57,724 nt of DNA from Oscillospiraceae bacterium (lineage in GTDB: Bacteria > Bacillota > Clostridia > Oscillospirales > UBA929). How positions within the stretch are numbered: position 1 is the first letter of the stretch; every line of letters starts with the position of its first letter. The stretch lies in the NCBI GenBank assembly GCA_031265355.1, contig JAISCT010000079.1:1-57724 (forward strand). The letters are read 5' to 3'. The notes under the pieces were generated by a model, which was not told the origin of the DNA, did not search any database, and saw only the letters and a program-made list of their open reading frames with translations. Made by a program: the position numbers and the translations under genes. This document shows positions 1-7,600 of the stretch, in pieces.

Positions 1-1056
1 GTAAGAAATTCCTGCCAATATGTCGCTGGTTCTCGCAACTCCGTTTTCAAACACCTGTATCGGGAGGATCTCCACCGCCGCGCCCGTCTCCGCCGCCGCG
101 CTGCAGATGCTGCCCACCAAGTGCGTACTGTGGGAATATGCCAGCGGTCGGGTTTCGTCATATATGTCATCGCCGCCGGTCATTACGTTGAAGCCCTGCG
201 TCAGGCAGCCGGCCAGCGACGTGTGCCCCACATCCACGCCGGTGTCCAGCACCGCCACCAACACGGGCATCGCCTGTGCTAGCGGACCGCCGGTCGACGG
301 CGGGGGAGCGGTGCCGTTGGACGTCGTCTCCGACGTCGCCTCTGTCTCCATCTCTGTACCCGTGGACGAAGCTCCCGTTTCCGTTGTCCCTGTATCCGAC
401 GACGTCTCCGTACTCTCAGTGCCCTCCGTCAGTTCCAAGGACAGGCTGTCCAATGACAGCTTGTAGTCCGGGCAAATGTATTCGACATACTCCGCCACGC
501 CCAACTCCGCCAGTTGTTCCGCCAGTTCGCTCGGCAAAATCGGTTCCGCCAGCGTCAGCGTCTCCAGTCGGTCCAGCTCCGCAAAGTCACCCGCGGGCAG
601 CGCCGCGGAGAGGTTCGGTACGGCCCGCAGTTCCGCGGGCAGCGTTTTCCGCGCCACGGCGTCCGATTCCAACGCAAGCGGTGTGACGGCTTCTTTGAAG
701 TCCGCCTCCCGTCCCTCTTTGTACTTGACGATGTAGCGGTCCTCCGGCACGGCGACTTCCTGAGGCCGCCGCGCCAGCATCTCCCGCAGATCGGTCTCCG
801 GAGACAAGACGGGTGTCGTCAAGTCGGACGCAAAAAAACCCGCCGCCCGGAAGCTGCCCGGTGTACCGGGTATTTCCTGTGACGGCGGTGGGCTTTCCAG
901 TCGTTGTTCATCTACCATGTATCTGAATGGGCTGTCTGCTTCCCATTGTACTTGCGCGTCCTGCACCGGCGCCGGAAGCAGCGCCGCCACGGCGGCCACG
1001 GTGGTCACGAATAGTACGGAAAACGCCAGGAAAAGACTGGTTACACGTCGCTTCAT
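1..1056 (-). CDS. Secreted subtilisin-like serine protease (S8), 3' end outside window
   Basis: Secreted subtilase; the first 352 residues are in the window and the frame is still open at base 1. Residues 1-26 form a signal peptide starting MKRRVTSLFLAF. Residues about 105-205 look like an I9-type inhibitor prodomain (EDRYIVKYKEGREADF near the start). A Thr/Ser/Glu-rich spacer follows at about 208-252. The catalytic domain begins at VLVAVLDTGVD (Asp271), and the His box is SHSTHLVGS (His309), where most subtilases have HGTH. The Ser box lies beyond the edge. ATG at 1056 follows a G-rich ribosome site. The family normally autoprocesses after export. The substrate is unknown; a serpin gene upstream on the same strand could encode an inhibitor, but that is inference. 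Confidence 0.88.
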   Translation of the reverse strand, partial: MKRRVTSLFLAFSVLFVTTVAAVAALLPAPVQDAQVQWEADSPFRYMVDEQRLESPPPSQEIPGTPGSFRAAGFFASDLTTPVLSPETDLREMLARRPQEVAVPEDRYIVKYKEGREADFKEAVTPLALESDAVARKTLPAELRAVPNLSAALPAGDFAELDRLETLTLAEPILPSELAEQLAELGVAEYVEYICPDYKLSLDSLSLELTEGTESTETSSDTGTTETGASSTGTEMETEATSETTSNGTAPPPSTGGPLAQAMPVLVAVLDTGVDVGHTSLAGCLTQGFNVMTGGDDIYDETRPLAYSHSTHLVGSICSAAAETGAAVEILPIQVFENGVARTSDILAGISY

Positions 1057-1143
1057 TTTGTTTGCCCCCCCTGCCTATTTTTGGGTGATGATAGATAGTT
1101 CACCTCTTATATCGTAGATATTTTGAAAATGATTACAGGTATC

Positions 1144-1168
1144 GTAAAAAAATGTGAAATTTTTTTAC
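1144..1168. repeat. A/T palindrome upstream of the subtilase
   Basis: Perfect 10-bp inverted repeat GTAAAAAAAT / ATTTTTTTAC around a 5-base loop, about 90 bases upstream of the protease start. Similar GTAAAAAA...TTTTTTAC palindromes occur at 25958-25979 and 26677-26709. Function unknown. It has no GC stem, so it is unlikely to be an intrinsic terminator. Confidence 0.5.
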
Positions 1169-1427
1169 ATGCATCGAGGAAGCGCCACGGCGGACCTATA
1201 TTTTGGCTGACATCAAAAACAAACACACCTACATGGGTCGGACGTCTCTCCCGGTCTGTGTGGGGATGTCTTCATTCGCCTCTTGCACGGGACACTTCTC
1301 CTGCGGTATTATAGTAATTTGACCTTTCCCATTTTTTCAAGGCAGGCAAGAATCCGGGGAGCCACGCTCCCAGATTTCCATATTATGGGTCATCGAGTGT
1401 AATCGTTGCTGTTGTCACTTACAAACA

Positions 1428-1451
1428 GCGGCCCCACGCAAGTGGGACCGC
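1428..1451 (-). terminator. Hairpin downstream of the serpin transcript
   Basis: Ten-bp stem GCGGTCCCAC/GTGGGGCCGC with a 4-base loop, read on the minus strand with one G-U pair. It lies after the two tiny frames that follow the serpin gene. The U-tract is poor, so it is only a candidate terminator. The rest of 1057-1580 shows no convincing gene. Confidence 0.35.
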
Positions 1452-1581
1452 TTGAATTCAAACAGATGCAAAGAATATCCATCTATTCCTTCTTTTATCA
1501 AGACATAATCAGCACACTTTTTCTGTTTGAAGCAATCGAATTTCCATTTGTCAAGATCTTTCAACAACAAAGCCGATGTAG

Positions 1582-1701
1582 TCAAAGCGACTCGGCAGCA
1601 GGCTTCGCCTTCACCTTTTCCGATAGCGTAAAGTCCTCATCCAATTGTTCTATACGATCTGTACACAATTCTCTGAGCCTGCTTTTCGCTTCGGATATCA
1701 T
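1582..1701 (-). CDS. Possible 39-residue protein, unknown
   Basis: Short open frame, MISEAKSRLRELCTDR to the C-terminus KAKPAAESL. It is charged and probably helical, with codon use that looks protein-like. Its ATG begins one base after the stop of the preceding 57-codon frame, an arrangement typical of translational coupling. There is no clear ribosome site of its own. It could be a real small protein or the tail of a decayed larger gene. I do not recognise the family. Confidence 0.3.
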   Translation of the reverse strand: MISEAKSRLRELCTDRIEQLDEDFTLSEKVKAKPAAESL

Positions 1702-1702
1702 A

Positions 1703-1876
1703 TCAGTCCTCCGAGGTTATATCTATCGTGTTTTGCAAGATGGAATCCAGTGCATCGACAAAGATCTCTGCGACAAATCCGTCTTCCACACTCCAAGGAA
1801 CAGCGGTCACCTCGGAATGCGTCCCCCTGTCATCGAATTGATAGATCCGCACATTCTTCGGCTCCAGAGAGTGCAT
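1703..1876 (-). CDS. Possible 57-residue protein or gene remnant, unknown
   Basis: The frame begins MHSLEPKNVRIYQFDDR and ends QNTIDITSED. Composition is protein-like, with alternating hydrophobic and charged residues. It lies just downstream of the serpin stop codon and in the same reading frame, and I see no ribosome site before the ATG. That favours a fragment of a larger gene over an independent one. No family recognised. Confidence 0.3.
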   Translation of the reverse strand: MHSLEPKNVRIYQFDDRGTHSEVTAVPWSVEDGFVAEIFVDALDSILQNTIDITSED

Positions 1877-1897
1877 AAATGACAAGCGGGATATAAT

Positions 1898-3202
1898 TTA
1901 CGGCATATCCGCCGGATTGTTCACAATCCCCGTGAACAGAACCTGTCCGTAACTTTCAAGCACGAACATAAACGGCTTGTCACAGGTCATTTCAAATGGC
2001 TCTGACGGCTGAGGCATTCTCGCTCCCGCCATCATCGTCAAAACCGTGACGGCGGCGGCGGTTGTGCCTTTTTCATCGACCTTGATCATAGCCTTTTGCA
2101 CCGCCGCATCAATCCAGACAGGGACGCCGCTTTCTATCAGACCGCCTGTGAGCGGAGCGGCGGCGCTGTCAAACAGCGGAATACCGAGAGCTGTCAGCGC
2201 GTCCTTCAGGTTGAGTTTGTCGGCGATTTCAAACTTCGGCAGCAGCAATTTTCCTGTGCCGAAAATACCGCCGTCCGTTATCTTGGCGTAGTAATCGGCG
2301 GTCATACTCGTGTAAAGATCGTTAGCGGTTTCGGTTTTTGGCAGGATAATCCACAGGCTGCCGCCGTTCTTAAAACTGAGGGGCGTTGCCTGAACCCGCT
2401 CATCCTCATAATAGTGGTTGTCGCCCTCGCGCTTCATGTACTGTGCGGTCACATCACCGCTAACAGTGTGGAACACGTCCGGCTTTGTTTCGTCCTCATC
2501 GAACTCCCAATCCCAGCGGTCGGAGTAGTAGATGGCATTGGCGATGGCGGCGACTGTTTCCGGGTCAAAGGAGTCGACGACGTTGTCAATCAGCCCGTCC
2601 GTGTGTTCGCTTGCCCACTTGTTCATCGCCGTCACGGCATCCGGCGATCCAAAATCCACATGAAACGCCGTGCCGAGATAGTTGTCGGCGAATACTTGCG
2701 CGAAAGCCTGTTTGATCGTGTAATTTTGGCTCACGAACAGCGCGTTGGCGATTTTCAGCGGGCTGGTGTAATTCTTCTCGTATTCCTTGTTGCCCTCGCC
2801 CGTCACACGGTACAGGAGTATCTGCGCGTAGTCATTTATCTGCTGTTCGGTCACACCCGCCGCACCGAGCGCGTCGAGCAGGGCGGGTTTATGCTCTGCG
2901 TCCGTTGCGTTCACTAACGCCGCGAGGGGCAGCCACACCGAGAGGGGCGAACAGACGAAGTTATCGGCTGCTTTGGCGTCGGCGAGCAGTTTCCCTCCAA
3001 GAGTAAAGGCAAAACCCGCTTCGCTGATTGGGGCTTGCATTGCCTCATAACCCACGTTCTGCAAGGAGTGAATTTCTGTTTTCACCTGGCTGATCGCTTT
3101 TGTGTCTACCGCCGCGTTCGGCGCGCAGCCGGTTAAGAGAGTTGCAATGGTTATCATCGCAGTCGCGGCAGTTGTTAGTTTTACGAACTTGTTGGTTTTC
3201 AT
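1898..3202 (-). CDS. Lipoprotein serpin (serine protease inhibitor)
   Basis: A 434-residue serpin anchored as a lipoprotein: the signal sequence ends in lipobox LLTGC near residue 26. The reactive-loop hinge DEKGTTAAAVTV (about 374-386) has the small, Ala-rich residues expected of inhibitory serpins, which must insert this loop into their central sheet. The C-terminal signature FMFVLESYGQVLFTGIVNNP is clear, and the length fits a complete serpin. The scissile bond lies somewhere in LTMMAGARMPQP, so the target specificity is uncertain. ATG 3202 follows GGAGG. It is the second gene after the lipoprotein at 3262-4473 (59-base gap), probably one transcript. Likely role: protecting surface proteins from host or self proteases. 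Confidence 0.93.
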   Translation of the reverse strand: MKTNKFVKLTTAATAMITIATLLTGCAPNAAVDTKAISQVKTEIHSLQNVGYEAMQAPISEAGFAFTLGGKLLADAKAADNFVCSPLSVWLPLAALVNATDAEHKPALLDALGAAGVTEQQINDYAQILLYRVTGEGNKEYEKNYTSPLKIANALFVSQNYTIKQAFAQVFADNYLGTAFHVDFGSPDAVTAMNKWASEHTDGLIDNVVDSFDPETVAAIANAIYYSDRWDWEFDEDETKPDVFHTVSGDVTAQYMKREGDNHYYEDERVQATPLSFKNGGSLWIILPKTETANDLYTSMTADYYAKITDGGIFGTGKLLLPKFEIADKLNLKDALTALGIPLFDSAAAPLTGGLIESGVPVWIDAAVQKAMIKVDEKGTTAAAVTVLTMMAGARMPQPSEPFEMTCDKPFMFVLESYGQVLFTGIVNNPADMP

Positions 3203-3261
3203 ATTCCGCCTCCGACTACGCCCAATACAGAGCTATAATTTGCTCCTCGCTCACAAGGTCT

Positions 3262-4473
3262 TTAAGATGAATATGGCGGCGCGGACGTCTCAACGGGCAG
3301 CATTATATCTTCTATCATTTCTGGTGTTTCTCCAAACCGATACAACTCACCATTCACAATCTGCAGCTCTGACATAGCAAGCGGTTTGTCAGAGCCATAT
3401 TTGTACTGTGTCGCCAATAGCTGATTACCGTCTTCCAATGAAAGCCGATAATCGTATGACATCCTACCTAAAAGCGTGTATGTCTTGCCGGCAGCATAGT
3501 CGTAAACTACGATATGTGTATCAACAATCCCTGAACCTATACTAACAGTAGCGCAGAATTCCGGCTTCCCGTCGTTTGTGAGATCTGCAAGGTACACGTT
3601 CCATATCGGCATACCGGAGAACAATTCCACCGTCCCCGCCGTGACCGAATCTGCTGAACCGGTGAATTTTACGTTTGGAAACTCCGGCAGCGTTAATTCG
3701 TGTTCCATATTGCGGACGATATCCGCCACTTGGTACCACTCTCTCGGCTCATATTGGGGCATTTTCTCATTCCCCAAGTACACCTCAAACACATACCCTG
3801 TTGAGCCCTCCAGATGGAGTGGGAAGTACGCTCCGTCCGACTTGCGCTCCAGGTTACATGATGTATTGCCGTCGGCGTCCAGAATCACGGAAAGCGTGTA
3901 TTCACCCTCGACATCGAAAACGTGGTGGTCCGGGTCGAGGTCAACGCGCGCGTATTTGTCAAAGTCCGAAACCGTCAGGTTGTTTGATTTCTTTACAAGC
4001 CCGCGCAAATCGTTTATGGTCAAGTCCTCACCATCGATGGCCGCATACTGGCTGAAATATTCAGAGTTTGCTTGATATTTGTAAACAGCCCCGATGTCGG
4101 TAAACTGGAGATCCGTTGACTGAATCGTCAACGTATCACCGTCCTCCGACACCGTGAAAACCACAGTGCTTCCGTTCTGTTCAACAGTTAGCTCATCGCC
4201 GGACAGCGTGTATCTGCCTGTGCCAACCATAGCCAAACTGCTTATCAGCGGTTGGGAAAGCCTTGCGTTGCCGTTCTCGAACAGGTTCACACTCGGCATA
4301 CGCGTAAACGCATTGCCCTCGCCGGACAACACATATTTTTGCGGTGTTTCGTGTAGATTCAAGCTGTTTTTCGCGCCGCTTCCCACACCCAACGCGCAAG
4401 CCGACAAAATCGTTGCCAAAACCAAAGCCACCGACGCGATCGCGGCGGCGTGGGCGCGCTTCTTGCTTTTCAT
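3262..4473 (-). CDS. Lipoprotein of unknown function
   Basis: A 403-residue secreted lipoprotein with lipobox ILSAC near residue 26. The N-terminal half has short beta-strand repeats of the kind ...GRYTLSGDELTVEQNG..., resembling lipocalin-like or DUF-type domains of clostridial lipoproteins. The C-terminal half contains YLADLTNDGKPEF, an FG-GAP/VCBS-like calcium-loop pattern. No catalytic motif is visible. It is first in a likely two-gene unit with the serpin and has a very good sigma-A promoter (4534-4562) and an inverted repeat just upstream. I cannot assign a function. Confidence 0.8.
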   Translation of the reverse strand: MKSKKRAHAAAIASVALVLATILSACALGVGSGAKNSLNLHETPQKYVLSGEGNAFTRMPSVNLFENGNARLSQPLISSLAMVGTGRYTLSGDELTVEQNGSTVVFTVSEDGDTLTIQSTDLQFTDIGAVYKYQANSEYFSQYAAIDGEDLTINDLRGLVKKSNNLTVSDFDKYARVDLDPDHHVFDVEGEYTLSVILDADGNTSCNLERKSDGAYFPLHLEGSTGYVFEVYLGNEKMPQYEPREWYQVADIVRNMEHELTLPEFPNVKFTGSADSVTAGTVELFSGMPIWNVYLADLTNDGKPEFCATVSIGSGIVDTHIVVYDYAAGKTYTLLGRMSYDYRLSLEDGNQLLATQYKYGSDKPLAMSELQIVNGELYRFGETPEMIEDIMLPVETSAPPYSS

Positions 4474-4509
4474 ATGTGATTTTTCAACTCACTTTCAAAG
4501 CCTTCTGAA

Positions 4510-4528
4510 TGACATTATTTTTATGTCA
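4510..4528. promoter_or_regulatory. Inverted repeat, candidate operator
   Basis: TGACAT-N7-ATGTCA, extending to 7-bp arms with the flanking A and T. It lies just downstream of the -10 box of the lipoprotein-serpin promoter, where a bound repressor would block transcription. The regulator is unknown. Confidence 0.45.
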
Positions 4529-4533
4529 TATAT

Positions 4534-4562
4534 ATATTACACCATTGGTGCGGACTTGTCAA
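4534..4562 (-). promoter_or_regulatory. Sigma-A-type promoter of the lipoprotein-serpin unit
   Basis: On the minus strand TTGACA (4562-4557), a 17-base spacer, then TAATAT (4539-4534): a near-consensus promoter 60 bases before the lipoprotein ATG at 4473. Confidence 0.75.
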
Positions 4563-4570
4563 ATCATAAA

Positions 4571-4611
4571 AAAGAACAGGACAATGGCCATGCGCCATTG
4601 TCCTGTTCTTT
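4571..4611 (-). terminator. Intrinsic terminator after the GH2 gene
   Basis: Perfect 17-bp stem (4571-4587 with 4595-4611) and a 7-base loop. Read on the minus strand it is followed by TTTTTTATGATTT. It closes the GH97-GH2 transcript and separates it from the lipoprotein-serpin promoter. Confidence 0.85.
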
Positions 4612-4661
4612 TGATGTCTCACGTGAGGTTTCCCGGCGATACAATATCCGCCCGGGCGCTA

Positions 4662-7600
4662 TCAGATTGGTCCGAAAAATACCGCTTCGCACAGCGGGAC
4701 GGCCGCCGTGTCCCAGGCGAATACTTTCAAGCAGTCAAACGCCTCCGCGGCAAACTCGGCCTTGTATGTGTCCCAGCCGGCGACAGCGGCATCCTTCACT
4801 TCGGCAGATACAAGCCGGCCGGTCGCCGCATCATACACCGCCAATATGATCTTGGCCTCAACGGCCTCGGCCGTGTGGTTGGCAAACGACACCTCGGCCG
4901 TGCCGTCGGCCGTCTCGACGGTCAGCGCATAGCTGTCCGTCAAAACCGGAGCCCTGTAATAGCGGGCCAGCGCCGCCGGGTCGTCCGCGCCCACTGTAAA
5001 CGGCACGAGCGTGTAGCTGTACGACAGATTGCCGGCGGTGAGCCTGTACTGCGACAGCGTCTCGGGCCCGCAGCTCGCGCCGCCCGTCCCGCGCGAGCCG
5101 TAACTGACGCTGACGACCGTCGTCGCGCGCGGCTGCAGCTGATACAGGTGCCTCGGCTCGGCATATTTGTTGTTGGCCGCGTTGACGTCGCGCCAGCCGT
5201 AGTGCAGGGCGTTCGCCTCGAACAATTTGTCGCCCGTCGCCGCAACCAGAAGGCCGGTCTCTCCGGCGCCCGTCAGCGCCATGTAGCGCGTCTCTTGACG
5301 GGTGCCGGTGTCCTGCGGCTTGATGTACGGGAAGAAGTTGTCGGTGACCGTCGTTGTGTACTTACCGGAGAAGCTGCCCGTGTCGCGGTCATTTAAGTTC
5401 TCCCACGGGCCGCGCGTGAACCACTCTACGTTCTCGTACCCGGCCGGCATCTCGAAGTCCACGCCGAAGCGGAACATCTGAGATGTGTCGGATGTGCGCA
5501 GCGCCGTCGTGATGCTCACCGCACCCGTACCGAACACCGTGTACGTCATGTCGACAAACGTGTTCGCGTTGATTGCCGGAATCTGATACGTGACCGTAAA
5601 CGCCGCGGATTTGCCGTCGGCGGACACGGTCGGATCACTAAACGAGCTCAATCTCTTGCCCGTGTCGGCGCCCAGCCACTTGCCGTCGACAGACCCGTCA
5701 TTGGCGGTCATCGCACGCCAGAACGTGGGCTGCGGGCCGGAGACGAGCAGCTGCTGGCCGCCGGCCGTGTAGCTGGTGATGGCGCCGGTCGCCTTGCTGA
5801 ACGACACGGAGAATGTTTCATTGCCTACCGTGAGCGCCGTCTCGCCGTCCTCGAGCGTCACGCCGTCGACGGAGGCGCGGTCCAGTGACAGCCGCCGGTC
5901 CGACTGAAGCCATGTGAGTGCAAACTGCTCCTCGGAGAGCGGATACCCCGCGTCCGCCCACTCCTCATCCTGCCGCAGGCAGGCTTGCAGCTTCAGCGCG
6001 TATTCCGCACCGGGCGTGAGCGTCTCGGGCAGCGCGGCCAGGTACGGCACGCTGAGCTCGACCGTCGGGATACCCGCCAAGATCGTTTGGTCGCCGAGGC
6101 CGGGGATCGGCGGGGCGTCCACAAGACCGCTCCCGATCGCCGCGCCGTCCTCATACAGCGTCCATTTGATGTCGAAATCCGAGGCGTCCGTGGCATAGTA
6201 TTCGTTGCGCACGCGCACGATGCCCTCGCGGAGCTCCGACTCGCCGGCGGTGAAGTTGACGCTCTGATACACCTTCTTGACCTCTTTGATCTCAGGCTCC
6301 TCCGTGCGGACCGCGGTGATGATACCGTTGGCGCAGAAGTAGTTGTCGTGGTTGCCCTCGCCCCAGTCGCCACCGTAGCCGAGGTAGAGCCCGTTGCTGA
6401 AGTAATCGTACATCTGCGGCTTGACCTCGCTCAGCTCGCCCTTGGTGAAGTCCGCCCAGAAGATGATGCTGTCGTCCTCGGGCAGGGCGTCGCTCGGCTT
6501 GCGCGACGCGTCTGTCAGCTCCGCATCCGAAAGCGCGCGGGCAAACACGCGGGCGCCCGCGATGAACGACACCGATTCGCGGCCGGAATTCTGTGTGTCT
6601 CGGCCGACGGCGAACGCGTAGCCGCTCGTCGAAATCTTGCCGGCCGCGCCGATGTTCTTTGTGGCGATGGGCGCTGCACCGTTGTCGTAGTACAGCTTGA
6701 TGTCGGACCCGTCAAACGTGCCGACGATCCGATGCATGTCCCCGTTTGTAAAGTTGGCCGGGATCGGAGCTGCCGCGGAGATCCACTGGGTCGCCGTGTT
6801 CGCGCCGTCCGCATCGTACACGTAGAACTCAAACGAGTCCTGCCCGTTCACGGTGCCGGTCTTGATGGCGAATTGATTGTCGCCCTTGGCCACGAGCACT
6901 TTGTTGGTCGCGACATCCTGCGGTCTCGCCCAGAGCTCAATTGAGAAGGGCTGCCGGCCGGATATCTTCTCGTTGAAAATATCCCCGCCGTTCGCACCGG
7001 CGGCGTTCGCGTAAGTGACGTATGCGCCCGGTTTCAACACGCGGTCATAGACGGGATCCTGGGTGAACAGGAGATCGTGGAACGACGAACTGAGCGTTCC
7101 CGTCAGCTGGTACTGTCCGGATTCCGGCAGCGTGTAGTAGCTGGCCGGCTTTGTCCATATCGACTGATCCACATAGTCCCAGATGCAGCCGCCAATCGAT
7201 TTGGGCGTCTCCCGGAACGCGTCGAAGTATTCCTTCAGGTTGCCCACCGAATTGCCCATGGCGTGGGCATACTCACACAGCATGTTCGCGCCGATGCTGG
7301 CGCTCATGCCGTCGCCGTAGTGCCCGTCGGCGCTCTGGTACATGTAGCTGAGTACGTCGAAGCCTCTGTCGCCGTTGGCGCCGATGTTTTGGTCTTTAAT
7401 GCCCTCGTAGTGCACGGGGCGCGTGGCGTCGACCTGACGCAAATTCTGTACGACGTCGCGCCACCCGGACTGGCTGCCGGACTCGTTGCCGAGCGACCAC
7501 ATGATGACCGACGTGCGGTTTTTCTCCTTCTCGACCAGGTTCAGCACGCGACTGTTCGCCATGGCAAAGAAGTTGTTCGTCGTGATGCTGGAGCTCGTGT

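Noticed and set aside
5985..6944. 319-codon plus-strand frame opposite the GH2 gene
   Set aside because: Antisense shadow with no start site.
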